Assembly (NCBI GenBank): GCA_038503065.1
Contig: JBCAMK010000002.1
Coordinates: 1,302,001-1,366,000, forward strand
Length of the DNA stretch: 64,000 nt
Direction of reading: 5' to 3'
DNA from: Paragyromitra xinjiangensis
Taxonomy: Eukaryota; Ascomycota; Pezizomycetes; Pezizales; Discinaceae
Below are positions 1 through 12,289 of this stretch, piece by piece (within the stretch, counting starts at the first letter, position 1; the number at the start of each line of letters is the position of its first letter). The position numbers and the translations under genes were made by a program. Below the pieces are notes generated by a model. That model did not search any database. It had not been told where the DNA came from and saw nothing but the letters and a program-made list of their open reading frames with translations.

Positions 1-1615
1 ACCTTTCAGCTGCAGCTGCTGGCCGCTCACCGGTGTTGTGGAGAGGCTGAGCAAAACCAGTGAGCATTGATCGTTCTTGGCTGTGGGGAATTCATTCAGC
101 CCTGGGTCCACGTCGACGCCCGATGCTAAATATAGAAACCGCTTGGTGCGCCGCCAGCACTAAGAGTTTCTAGTCTTGGCATTTTTTGCCAGCATTTTAA
201 TCCTCGACCAGAGAATAAATATCATGATAACCTAAACCTATGGGCAGAAAGCTGTTTTCTGTCGGGCATTAGCGAGAAAAATGAATGCACATCGTTCATC
301 ATAATAATTATAAGCGCTGGTAGATAAGTGTAACTTTTTGAGACTGCAAGGCTGCTGAAACAACGGCACGGAGGCCGGAGTCAACCAAAGATTATTCCTC
401 CGCAAATGAAAAATGTACATATTTATTATCCAAGTCTCAGCACGAATCCTGGGAACATCGCATCTATGTTATGACCGGCTAACGAGGTTACACACTTGGC
501 CATGGCTGAAGCAATGCAAGTACTCTACATGTAGGTACTAGGTACCTAGAGCCCCTGAGGCAGGGAAACAAATCATCAAAATACACTGCCACTATCGTCA
601 CTCCTAGCCCTGTAATTACGCTTTTTAGCATGAAAAAAAGAATATCCTGTTGAGTAATACATGTGGTTTAGAGTAGTTAATCAGAGATAGCGCAAGACCG
701 CACCTACCAACAAATCAGCGCTATCAGCTGCACGGTCAAGCTATCAAGGATCTGCGATTGTAGTCGGCATAAGCAATTGCACTATACTAATATTTAGGGT
801 TAGGGTCGTCTTATTATTGCTTTTCAAATCCGGAGGGGTTATAGAGAATAAGGCTAATAACTACTGGTTTCGTTTAGAATTCAAACTTAAAGCGAAGGGT
901 CATGTGTGTGAACGATACTAATTGCATGTAATATCTAAATGCTTTCTGTTCATTCTACACCTGTATCGATCTAAACCCCACTACATATACTTTGGGTTGT
1001 GGGGGTGGAGGGTTTCTGGGCCAAAGTCACGTGCAATCACTCGTTCCGTCCTTGCTTGTCAAGAGAGTGCTTTCAAATTTGGTGTTGTGCGAGTGTATGT
1101 ATGTATGGACAAAGCATTGGAGCCAGCTCTTTGTGGCTCGGGAAACAAAGGTTGAACAACATGTCTTAAATAGAATAGGTCGCCTGTCATAACAAGGAAT
1201 CAAGCGAGCGAGCTTTGCTTTGTGCCTGGTAATTCAATAACTCTCTTATGCCAACACCTCTCCGCAAAGGCTCTTAGGTGACCACCCCCTCCTTATTGTA
1301 AAGCTTTCCTAAGACGTGAAGGTAACTCTATTATGATACCTGTGTTCTATCTATACTCCTGCATGAATATCTGCCCCATCTCCGCATATAACTGTTAGTG
1401 TTAGTCTATATAGTTGCAACCAACTCCACAAAACTCCCGCTTACAGTAGCTGATCCAACCAAAAAAATTGATGGAAAGCAGAAAGAAGAAAATATAGGTA
1501 AAAACACAGCCCACTCCTTTTATCCAGAGACTTACACCCACCTCTAGAAGAAAAAAAAATCACCAAGCACCCCGTTAGTAAATCACAGCCCCAACCCATT
1601 ATTTTTCAACCCTAT
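1..1615. other. Gene-poor stretch left of the rap1-like gene
   Basis: I see no convincing coding frame here; open frames are short and lack domain signatures. Around 794-808 there are two tandem TTAGGG units, the fungal telomere motif. Around 525-548 there are overlapping palindromic TAGGTAC/GGTACC words. The segment 1440-1615 is probably the 3' flank of the minus-strand gene that ends at 1616. Confidence 0.6.
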
Positions 1616-3549
1616 TTAGGCCATATTCCATAGATTCAAAAAATCCATCCTTTTTTCCATATGTGCCGCCCCCTTCTTCTCTTGTAGATTCTTCATCTCC
1701 CTGCTATCCGCTCCCATCAGTACTTTATCCTCCTCCTCGCTCCATATACCAGGGACATCAGTCGGCAGTGGCTTATCATCAACCACGCTCTGCAACACCA
1801 ATTCGACGAGCTTTTTAATCCCGCTTGCGCGTTCGACGGCATAGATGACCTGCTTCTCAGAGGTCTTGTATTTCTTTTGGCAGTAAGCTAGGAATGTGTT
1901 CATTTCCTTGATACCGTCGGGGTCGTCTTTGGATGGCGATAGAGGTGGCGATTTGGAAGCAGAGCCGGGTGCCGGAGCAAGGAGTTTTGTCGGCGTGGAA
2001 GGATTCTGCTGCACCGCAGGTTGTGGCGATGGCGATGGCGCAGGAAGGAGAGGGGGGGAGGAAGGAGTGCCCGGAATTTCGGGGAACTCCAATAAAGAAT
2101 CGGCATCAGCCTGGTCATAGATCGCTTGTGTGCTCATTTCGGCATATCTCAACTTTTTATTATCCTTAGGGAGTGGAGGTGAGCTTGCTAGATGATGTGC
2201 TTCACTGCCCAGAAGCTCAGGGGAAAGCACACGAGACCGCGGAGGGGACTCTGACTCCGGGTCTGGCGTGGATGCGATTTCACCCATGTTTCTGTAGGCG
2301 TTTCTAGATTTCTTCCGTTGTTCTGGCGCGATGTCAGAATCCCGTTTACGTTTTTGAGTAGTCGGCGGAAGTTCGGATGGAAGTTTCGGGGGAGATGAGG
2401 GAGGGATTGGGCCAACGTCTGTATCTTCAGCTACGGAGGCCTTGTGAAATTCTGCTCTCCAGCGCGTGATATGATCTGACGGTTTCTGGGTTTTCACTGT
2501 CGATAGAGAGATCGCTGATAGAGAGGCTTTACTCGAAACAGTTGAGGCAGCCCGCCTTATAGGTGTGGTTGGATGATGAGGTGGAGAGTTGGATCTAACT
2601 TTGCGTTGCTGATGAGACGCTGGTGGCTTACCCTTGTCTTTGCTCGTGGGAGTAGGGGTATCATTTGGGCGGTTTCTTATGTTGACGGTACGAATGGGGG
2701 AATTTTGGACTGGGGTAGACGGCTGCTTCTTGGGTTTCAAGTCCAGGGAACCTGTCGGTGGTTGGGGCTTGATTTCGGCCTTCGGTTTGGGTGATGCTTT
2801 ATCCTCGTTATTTAGAGCTTTAGACTGTTGTTCGGAATCCCTATGGCGACCTCTAGATTCCGTAGTTGATCGCTTTTGAGGTTTCACGGATTTCTGGAGA
2901 GCTTTCTTTCGATTTAGTCTGGGAAGTATCACACTGGTGAAGTGGGCACGCCATTGTTTCGCTGTGTGATTTGGGTACTTTAACAGTTCAGTTAGTGTAT
3001 TGTGCCTATGGTGATATCTCATGATGAGAAAAAAAAACCGATTACCCACTGCTTTGTTCAGTCGCTCATAGATACTAATTTCTTGAGGATCGAGTGCTAA
3101 AATATCCGCCCACTTCTCCAGCTGAGCCTCGTCCTCCTCAGTAAATTCTTCCCCTTCTCTTTTAATCTTTATTCGTTCCTCGTCATTTTCTTTCCGATCT
3201 TTGTCTTTGGTTTCTGCCTGTTTTCTTTTTGGAGCTACGGGCCGCCCATCAGGCATATTCTTGGCAAGTTGATCTACCCAGCGGCTACGCCAGCTGTGCA
3301 TTGTGTGGTTTGGATACTAAGATTCGTAAGTATAAATTGCCGAAATTTGGGTCTGGAATACGCACCTCATCAGCAATTCTTTTGTAGATGGCGGCGCCAT
3401 TGTATTTTACGCCTGGCTCAGAGATGATTGTAAGAAGAATGTCATCATCTTCTTGAGTAAAAAGGTTGCGGCTGTAATTGGGCGCAATTAGTATCTATCA
3501 TCCGCGCTAACCTGTAGGAGAAGGAGAAGAAGGGAGGAAAGAAGGGCAT
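1616..3549 (-). CDS. rap1: Rap1-type telomere-binding protein (Myb domains plus Rap1 C-terminus)
   Basis: Three exons: 3549-3512, 3471-3366 and 3316-1616, separated by introns of 40 and 49 nt. The phases agree and give about 614 aa. The first intron joins a short leader (MPFFPPFFSF...) to RNLFTQEDDDILL. The second splits the first Myb-like domain, whose end reads YPNHTMHSWRSRW, the Rap1-family 'HT..SWR.R' signature. A second Myb-like block follows (HTAKQWRAHF, about residue 155). After that comes a long Ser/Pro/Lys-rich linker, and a C-terminal domain around PGIWSEEEDKVLMG resembling the Rap1 C-terminal protein-interaction fold. In this family the protein sits at telomeric repeats and recruits silencing and end-protection factors. 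I see no N-terminal BRCT domain. Domain identity is confident; the first exon is short and less certain. Confidence 0.85.
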
Positions 3550-4838
3550 TGGAACTTGTGTTTACAGGATGCATACCCTTTCAACCTAGGCTTCGCAGAA
3601 GTAGATGCCGAAGCAGCAGGCCTTGTTCCTTGGCTACGTTTGGGTACAGTGCGATGCAACTCTAAGTCTTCTAACTTTTTCGCCTGCGTTGATTTGGTGA
3701 CATATTCGTATGAGAACCTATATGACCATCTAATGATAAGTGTCTAGGATCTTGATGCTACGGCTCCAGCAAGCATGGGTGGAGAGTTACTACATTGCCT
3801 CATCCTTATCTCTCATGTGGTCGACAAGACATATCTCGGCATCTTTTGCGTTGAGAACTACGGATCCCCCATTCATCTATAGTCGTATCTATTCAGTAAG
3901 CGCTTCATAGGGAGGTTATATTTACGGAGGAACAAACCCTGATCTGCTGTATGATGTGGGCGCGTTGTGGGACCTTATGCGACAACCAGAATATTTGACC
4001 TTGAAAGAGCCCGCCCTCTTTCGGGGCAGACATTTTGCCCTCCTGAATGACACTTGCCATGCGAGCGAGAGAGTATACGGTTGCCTATTCTTATCCTGTA
4101 TCTACTTGCGTGGTGGCAGTTTGATAATCATGGGCTGGATGTGATTGATTGTTTGCAAAAGTTTGGGACGAGGCTGGTGGAAGTGGTGGTGGACGCGTGC
4201 GGTAAGGTCAGATGACGCGACGTGTTTGTGCAGGGCGCGGGGAGAGCCTCCAACGCAATTTGCCGGAAAATGTTCACCGCAAGCCCTGCAAGGCCCGATA
4301 TGCCAATTCAATTGTTATTGGTTCTGTTCTGTACAATTAAACTCCATGTGTATTCAGATTTTCTGCAGACTTGGCAAACGTCCACTACCACCCTGGCGGG
4401 AACGACGGAAGGGGCTGAGACTGAAGAAGAACACAAACGACGTCAGGCTACATGAGTGACTGCAAGCCTGCCTTTCAAAACCTATACGGGTGGTGCCTGT
4501 GCATCGATCGCGAAAAATGGTAGGTAATCCTGGCGAAAAAAAAAGAACAGTCTTAACTATCCACGGGTCACACTCTCCGGAGTCTCGGCATGCAGCCGCA
4601 ATTGCAACTGTTGCTCTTTCCTCAAACTTTCTTCTTTGTTCATCACTTCGCTGATATTACTCCCCCCTGAGTTCTTCAGGTTACGTATACCTTAAACTGT
4701 CCACTTAACAGCCAACTTATCGCAATATCAACCCTCCAGAAACAAAGCCCGAGAAGAGGGAAAGGGGATTAAATATTTGATTCCTAAGGGTTTTCTTTAT
4801 CAAGAGGTGGCAGAAGGCGTCGCTGGACAGAGGGAGGC
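3550..4838. other. Intergenic region between two divergent genes
   Basis: This is probably the shared promoter region of the minus-strand rap1-like gene and the plus-strand palmitoyltransferase gene. No coding frame with a recognisable domain is visible. Pyrimidine-rich stretches around 4610-4770 fit a fungal core promoter and 5' leader just upstream of the start at 4839. Confidence 0.5.
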
Positions 4839-6510
4839 ATGGGCGCTGTTCGGCAGGTTGCTGTTGTGATCCTGGGGATATCACTTCTGACATTTATTGG
4901 ACTATTCGGTCATATTCCGAGATTAAGGTGATTTTTTTCAATACTTTCTCACTCGGCTCCTATCTATATGTGTGATTTCCAGATTCGATAAACTTGAAGT
5001 ATTTCCCATCACTTTTCCCAGTCTGTTGGTCTTTATATTTTGGCTTTTGAGCTATCGAAACCTGTTCTTCAACCTTGCTTGCTTTTATAGAAAAATTCAC
5101 TTTCTAATAACTTTAAAGAAACACGCCAATCGGTCTTGCGCATCGTTTTCTGTGGAAAACGGTCCCACGATGCTTCTCATTCATAGACAGGAAGCTCACG
5201 AGGGGTCGCCTAGGCCCTCTCTTGAAAGGAACGGGGAATTATCTCATGAATGAGAAGCACCCGCTAATCATGGTGAGTCTTGGTTTCCATTCTAGATCTC
5301 AGAGCTCGCAATGTAGTAATGCTAGCATCGTGGGTTAAGGCGTTCTACCTGACACTTGTGACGGGTGGACTATACATGTTCATTAAAGATGGTTGGAGGT
5401 ATCTAGCGCTGGTACACAGGTGTGTATCTATCATCTTGAAGAATCATGACCAGTTCATAGGACTAAGCAGGTATAAAAGAATATTCATCCCCATAGTAGC
5501 CATTTTTCCGTACATAACGATGTACCTTGCGGCCACCTCTGATCCAGGTTTTATCACCCGCGAGAACCACAAGCAAGCACTACGATGCTATCCTTATGAT
5601 CACCTCAACTTTCGCCCCGGAAAAGTCTGCTACACATGTCAGCTCAAGAAACCTGCACGCTCAAAGCACTGCTCGATCTGTATGTTCCTCAACTATTCTA
5701 CTAATCGCAGGAAATAAGGCTAAACCTAGGGTCTTGGATAGGCAAGCACTGCATCGCCAAACATGACCATCATTGTGTAAGTCATCTTTCCCCCACAGTG
5801 GGCGCAAACTCACAAGGCCCCCTATTTAGGTTTGGATCAACAACTGTGTAGGCCAGCTCAACACTCGCCATTTCATCGCCTTCTTAACAGCGACCAATGT
5901 TTTATTGACGTACGGGGCTTATCTCTCATTCGACATCATCCAAAACACTTTCATACTTCAGGCATTGATCCCATCTCGGATCCCACTGTCACGACTCCCC
6001 TGGTCTGTATACTTTCATCTCTTTGGTATTGCTATCGTGGAAGAGATCTATATTGGTGCTGTCTTCCTACTCACCATTCTGACGGGTATACTGTCGTATG
6101 CGTTTACCATTTATCACATGTGACTTCCCCCTTCCCCCTTCCCCCTTCCCCCTCCCCTCTTGCCTTGTGGCTAAGACTAGTGCGCTAGCTACCTCATTTG
6201 GGCCGGCACGACTACCAACGAAACCATCAAATGGTCTGACTGGCGTGACGACATCGTCAACGGCGATATCATGATTGCGGACCCAGACGACCCAAGTGAC
6301 ATCGACACAGAACCGGACAGTGGAGAGATGTGTAAAGACTGGCCACGAACGACAACGCAGCTATTTTATCGTGTAGATCCAGCCAACAGGGCGGATCTGC
6401 CAAGGGGGATTATATGGCGGAGGGTCGAGGGACTGGGAGAGATCGATAACGTTTATGATTTGGGATGGAGAAAGAATTTTGAGGATGTGCTGTGGCCAAA
6501 GAAACTGTAG
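4839..6510 (+). CDS. swf1: DHHC palmitoyltransferase, Swf1 type
   Basis: Six exons: 4839-4927, 5119-5272, 5340-5679, 5742-5776, 5830-6119 and 6189-6510. They give 409 aa with consistent phases. The protein would S-acylate cysteines of membrane proteins such as SNAREs in the ER/Golgi. The start MGAVRQVAVVILGISLL is a membrane segment. NTPIG follows, then two more membrane segments and the Cys-rich domain (CYTCQLKKPARSKHCSIC, then KHCIAKHDHHC across the 5679/5742 junction). The catalytic motif is therefore DHHC, with VWINNCVG directly after it. Two further membrane segments and a C-terminal tail with WAGTTTNE follow, as in Swf1. The 35-nt fourth exon carries DHHC itself. The intron at 6120-6188 holds a (CTTCCCC)n tract. 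The 5273-5339 junction was chosen because it keeps a GTGAGT donor; the acceptor is less certain. Confidence 0.88.
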
Positions 6511-9500
6511 CGGATATTTCTTAGTAGGAACAGCAGATGGATTCAGGGAAAGAGAAGGGATCTTCAGGCTCTTTCGTGGATGGCTTCCATTATTAGAAGA
6601 TAGAGGTGAGTAGGCGTTTCTATGGAATGTTTCGAAATGAAAAGATCCGTTAAAGAAGCTACATGTCAATGGAACAAGCGGTCGTGTGGCGTCACTCGAG
6701 GTCGTGGGTCGTTTAGGTGCTTTTCGGGATGAGCCAATTCGACTAGTGTGATGGGGTTGGGTTGTCTTGGGCGTCTTCGTGTTTTCGCGTTTTCGTTAAG
6801 CACGATCCTCGCCACGAAATTAGTTGGGAAGTTTCGCTGTGGAGTGTTATTGCTACGCGAAAATTCATCAATCGTCCGTCGCCCTATTACCTCCAACACT
6901 ATCGTTCATCCGAGATACTGATCTTTTCGAATGCCTTTGTTATAGATAGATTGGAGCAATACCATAGCATTTTATTCTCAATGTGTTTTCCATGTGGCAG
7001 CCTCAGTTAGGCGCGTTCTTGCCTGTTTTGTCATAGGTTTTGATAAAGAGCCAAAGTCTGCTAACAAACTTTACTGTGATTGATTTGCAGGAACAGCGAT
7101 AGTATCATTAGATAAAACTGAGAGAAGAGATAGGGGGTTGCTGTTGTATTATATTAAAGGTCTCCAATTGTGCGCATTAGAGGAGGAGTGAAAAGGAGCT
7201 TAGAGGTTGTTGGGTTCTCTGGACAGGAAACTCTTCCTGAATTTCCGGTACCTCCTCTCACTATTTTTGTTTAGTCTTCCTGTTCTCGTTTCTTCAACCA
7301 CCTGTATCTTGTCGCTTAGTGCATTTTCGTTATTGTGGTGCACTAGATGCGGGACCCGAGAGAACCTGTGATGTAGCTACCCGTTAGCATGCATCTTGTG
7401 CCGCTGGTGAGGTAGGTATCGGGTTCTTTGCTTAGGCAGCATAAGGAATACATGTATTTCGTGTGCTGGAGCCAAAGTATACCACACATGACCTAAATTG
7501 TCTCAACAACCTGTCATCTCTCTCTGCTCAATGGCAATCATCGACAATAGTACCTTTTTTCTATGACCCATGTTCGGGGTTTCGGGACATACCAAAACTA
7601 GAGCTTGGTGGTTTTCTTCGCCTGCAGGCGGTGGGCCCATCGATTTTGTGTGGTTGTGGGGTGAGGCATGCATTCGTCAGGAGGATTCGAATCTGCTGGA
7701 TAGAGGCATTGAAATACTCGCTTATATTTACTCAGATTATCCCTTTACGTAGATCACCCGATAGCCTGGTAGGTTCTTCCCACTGGTATGCGCAACTACA
7801 TTCTCCAATAACTACCTACGTTCTCCCCCCTTTGGTTCCAAGGCATCTTCAGGACTGCATGCATACTTGCCGCTCTCGATCGCAAACGTTAGATTCCGAC
7901 AGGGGTTTCTCTAGGACTACATCATCTAGCTGGGTCCCAAAAGTACAGGACCATTAAGGTTGGATGATTGATAAACAGAATTCCTTGATGAGAGAGATTG
8001 AGGTGTTATGTGGTACATAATGCCGTAATATCTCTGTCATAGAGGATGCGACTGGGTTAGGCAGTTTCAAACTGGCCTTGAAAAACGCGTGAAATTACAC
8101 TAGGTATCGGGAAAGGAACTCACTAATTGCTTGCTTACTGAATACGGTAATACCTGTCTAAATATTTTGATCTGGTCTAGCTAGGGCTTGTTCGTACCCG
8201 AGACATACAGTATCGCTAGGTGGTTGCTGTATTTTGTTGTTGGGTTTGTGTGCTTCTAAGCGTGTGAGTTTAATCAATATTCTCGTTTTCGTTGGCTACC
8301 AGGTATGAGAGGGAGAATATTGCATAAGTTATGGCGTGTCGGGTGAACAGGGATACTTTTGGTGGAGGGACCAGATATTCACTTGTGCTAGGAAAACCCG
8401 AGTCAACGGTGATTGACGGTAAACCTATGATGTTGGGGTACCCCGTCTAATATTCACTTTACCTAACTGAAGTTTCTTCTGCATTATTCGAGGCACAATC
8501 TTTTCTGGTTGGCTTGTCCAGAATTCATCATTACAATCGAGTCGTGTAGGTGCGGTCCCGATGGCTGTGCTCACATGTACGCATCGCATACCTACAGTAC
8601 TGATGAAGATCATTGGCGGAGTTAGTTCAACATCAGAATCGATAGGCGTCAGGGAGGTGTCAGGAACAAACCGATACTCAGCTACCTTTGATATGAAGAA
8701 CCTTTGACCGCCTATGCGCACGCCCTACTCCTGATCCGACAAAGAGGCGCAACTCCTTTAGCTGGGTAGAGGAAAGGACATTGTGTAAGTAGGCTGAAAG
8801 ATGAGAACGGAAATCAAGGGTTCAGTTTCAGCTGATTCAGACGAATACCTAGACTTTAGTCTCATGAGATTTGTGGATTCCGACATGTGGAAACTGGGCT
8901 ACTTAGGGCGGAACAACTTGTCGTGCGAAGAGATAAGTGAACTTCGTGCGAGAACACGGTAAACGAGGAAGTTACACATCTATTGTGGTGGCTGAAGAAT
9001 CTGGTCATCGTTCTCAGTACTTCTCGGAAAACCTATAAGTGGCTTAAACCAATTCTTCCTATTCTTGCCTATTTTTATTTCCCATTTTCGCAGCTGTGGG
9101 CCGCAGGAGGCTGTAGGGTCAGAAGTGGACGTGAGCCTAACCACGTCTTATCGCGGGTAGCCGTTCACTACGGGAAATATCTCCCTATCAATCGAGGTAT
9201 GTTATCTATCACCATGCACATTCAGTGTAGAAGTGCCCCTGGGGCGGCAGCAAACTTAATATGATCGAGCCAACGTTTTATAGGACTCCACGAATAATAC
9301 CACTTTTTACAAGCGAGTATAGTATAGGAGCATTCTTCTAGTAGTAAGTACGCCCATGATATAAGCATACATCCCCTCTTCAGGATATCTGAAGAGTACT
9401 AAGCTGCGAAACTGCTCCTGACGACATAGCTTTGTTTAAGATTCCTTTTGGCATTAGCTCTGTCTACTCGATTGCTCTTGATCTCACCATAATAGAAGCC

Positions 9501-9559
9501 CAAGCGTGTATCCCAGGGTCTCGAGCCGTCTAGGGGCCGCTGCACTTAATACCTTACTA
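6511..9559. other. Three-kilobase gene-free interval
   Basis: I find no supported gene, RNA gene or repeat pair. Open frames are short, overlap on both strands and have no domain signatures. The segment could be decayed DNA, because it ends at a clearly mutated HET-domain relic, but I cannot name an ancestor. Confidence 0.5.
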
Positions 9560-9599
9560 CCACAATGCTTTCGACGATGACGGCGACTCGCTATGCTGC

Positions 9600-11824
9600 G
9601 AGGCGCGCAGGGATTTACCTATCCACAATTTGTTGGGGAACGGGCTGCCTAAGCAGGAGGCCGAATATATTGGTAATCTTCTTAGAATCATGTCTAGGGA
9701 TAGCTGTGGGCTCTGCGAGCTTATTACCGCCGTCTTTAGACGATCGTGGCGCCTTAACAGTCACCTGAACGAGAATTTGTCAAAGGTCGAGTGTAAACTA
9801 TTTGCAGAGGCCTGTGCTTCCTTGCGGCTGCCATTGTCCGAAAAGTCCTCAGAGTACGGCTACCGTCTTTGCATCGGCACAACCACCAAGCCCGACGCTA
9901 TAAACCGTGCCCAGCTAGCAGCTAGCGTATACTTGCCGCTCGAAATTCAGCTGCTAGAGGAGGATGCTGATAGACTGGGCCAAGAACCGAACTTTTACGG
10001 ACGACGGGTTGGAGACACAATGGATGTCGGCCTTGTGAACAGGTGGATGAGGCAGTGCGAGAAAGATCATGGTACTGAATGTGAGGAAGTGTAGTGGACG
10101 AAAAAGAAAGAATTGCCAGCGGCATTCCGGGTGGTGGATGTGGTGAGAATGAAAGTAGTCACTGCCCCGCCCAAATGTCGGTTTGTGGCATTGAGCTACT
10201 CGTGGGGAAGTGATACCAAGTATACGACAAACAGCGGGAATCTATCGCAGCTCCAACAACCAGGCCACGACCGAGCAACACTACCCTCGACTATTATCGA
10301 CGCCATCGATCTAGTCAAACAGCTTGGAGAGAATTATGTATGGGTCGATGGGCTGTGTATCCTTCAGGGCAAGGAAGATGAAGACCTAAAGGACATTAGA
10401 GAATAGATCGGGCTATGGATTTGATCTATGGCATGGCACTACTTACCATCTTTGCAAAGGTAGGGTCGAAGCACCCCTGATAGGATTCCGACCTAGGACC
10501 CGTCAAATCAACCAGCACATCAAAAAGATTCAAGGCCTTCATCTCGCTACCCCCCTCGCATCCCTCAACGAGATCATCACTCGATCATCCTGGAATACGC
10601 GTGGGTAGACGTACCGAGAACGTTTGCTACCACGACACAGAGTCTTCTTCACCTGCGATTAGATCTTCTTCCAATGCCGTCGAGATGTGTGGTGCGAAGA
10701 CCTAGTCGCCGAAAAAAACCAGAGGAAATTCATGTAGCTAGCCAAATACGCGGCGGGTAATAGCTTGGAATTTCCCCATGGAAAGTCGCCTACGACTAGC
10801 CACCCTTATATCGAGAGGTTCATGACAGTCATAGAGGAATATACGAGCCGTAATCTCGCGCTAAAGACGGATATTATTAACGTTGTTAGTGCTATCACTA
10901 CCGTTTTTGCCAAGGGCTTTGAGTCGAAGGCAGTAATGAAGCGTTCCAGTTCAGTATGCCTCTCTCGCAGCTGGAACATGATCTCCTCTCGCAGCCAAAT
11001 GAAAGCATACTCCCCTCCGTCGCCGCCGCGCACGTCAACATAATCGGAAACCTGAAGTTTCTAGTTTCGTCACGCCTTCTTGGTCTTGGGCTGGGTGGCG
11101 TGGTGCAGCCCAGTATAGAGTCTTGGGATATAACAACAGCTACCCAAAGGCTGCAGAGTCGCTAATTCATGAGTGGCTTCTCGCGGATGAAGATAGGAGA
11201 CTAAGAGAGTTAAAAATACAGCAGGGTCCCGGATGCTTGGTGGAGGGGCGACCACCTCGGTTCGAGATTGCAAGCGAGCCTGTCTCGTGACCAGGAAGTC
11301 CAACGCGGAACCCTCATTTTTCGTACTGCTTCGGCGGAGCTTTTTATTGAAAAGATGGACCGACAATCTTCATCTGGAGTAACTTATAGCTCCCCTTACT
11401 ATGACGTATTTTCTATTCGTTCGCCTGTGTTCCCTGCGAAGAGTATCGGCTACGTCATCCTACCCTGCTCTGTTTCCACCTCTGTACCACTCGAGTTTCT
11501 TGTCCTTTCTCGAGCTGGGGGTGGGTACGATCGTCAGTTTTACGAAGATGAAGAAGATCAGAAGAGTTATTTTGGGTTTTTGTTGAATTTGATGGCGGTT
11601 AAGCGAAAATGGGAGATAAAGGAGGGAGTGGTGAAAGAGGGAGGGATGAAAGAGGGAGAAGTGAAAGAGGAAGAGGGATTAATAGGGGCGGGTGGGAAGA
11701 GGGAAGAAAAAGTAGAAGAAGATGCAAGAGAGAGATATGGAATTGGTGTTATTTTCGAGGGAGTAGGGCCCAAGGAGAGTGAAGTGAAGGTGGTGAAATT
11801 AACAATAAGCAATCTATCTTGACA
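9600..11824 (+). pseudogene. HET-domain (heterokaryon incompatibility) protein, decayed
   Basis: HET-domain proteins trigger incompatibility reactions after fusion of unlike hyphae. The N-terminal leader (about 9620-10091) includes DVGLVNRWMRQCEKDHG, which typically precedes the domain. The HET core follows (CRFVALSYSWG, then NYVWVDGLCILQ at 10330-10365). The frame is broken by TAG at 10092-10094, by a stop with a one-base shift near 10404, by TAG at 10606-10608 where the family has the Trp of RGWTYQE, and by TAG at 10660-10662 where Gln is expected. C-terminal sequence can still be followed to about 11822, including a VKEGG-like acidic/basic repeat. The Trp and Gln stops are G-to-A and C-to-T changes, as repeat-induced point mutation (RIP) would give. 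No functional product is expected. Confidence 0.8.
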
Positions 11825-12289
11825 AGTTGGGAGTCTTATGTACCCGAGGCAGAATCACATGCGATTGCACGAAATTACACCAGGATCAAAGGATAGAACT
11901 TTATCTAAACACGCCCCTGAATTATTTGTTGAATGCATAAGGCTATGGAATCTCAAGGGCTTAACTATCGAAGCACAAGCCTATGCGCTCGTCTCAGTTT
12001 GCTATTCTCCAAGAGCTGATGAGACTTTTTTGGCCTGAGAGGAAAAAGGGCTTGCTAGCCCCATGCACTGGAGCCGGGCTAGCGATTTTTTAAGAGCACT
12101 ATAGTGGTCTCGATTGGTGTCCTTCTGGCACGCATCAAATGTATGGATATTCTGATATACTGTGCAGGCTTCCACATCATCCCCGCCCCCAGATCTTTGC
12201 ATTATAACTTATGTACTGCCTAATACTATCATTCACTTCCCACTAATTGACCTTCAACCATGACTTGGAAGTATTCTTTTAGAGGTGGT
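11825..12289. other. Short gap between HET relic and dioxygenase
   Basis: Nothing is recognised. The right part is the 3' flank of the minus-strand dioxygenase gene. Confidence 0.5.

Noticed and set aside
7463..7957. A 164-codon frame in the 6.5-9.5 kb gap
   Set aside because: Composition looks random, no homologous motif, overlapping frames on the same strand.
11567..11812. Antisense Ser/Pro-rich frame
   Set aside because: Mirror of the VKEGG-type repeat in the HET relic.
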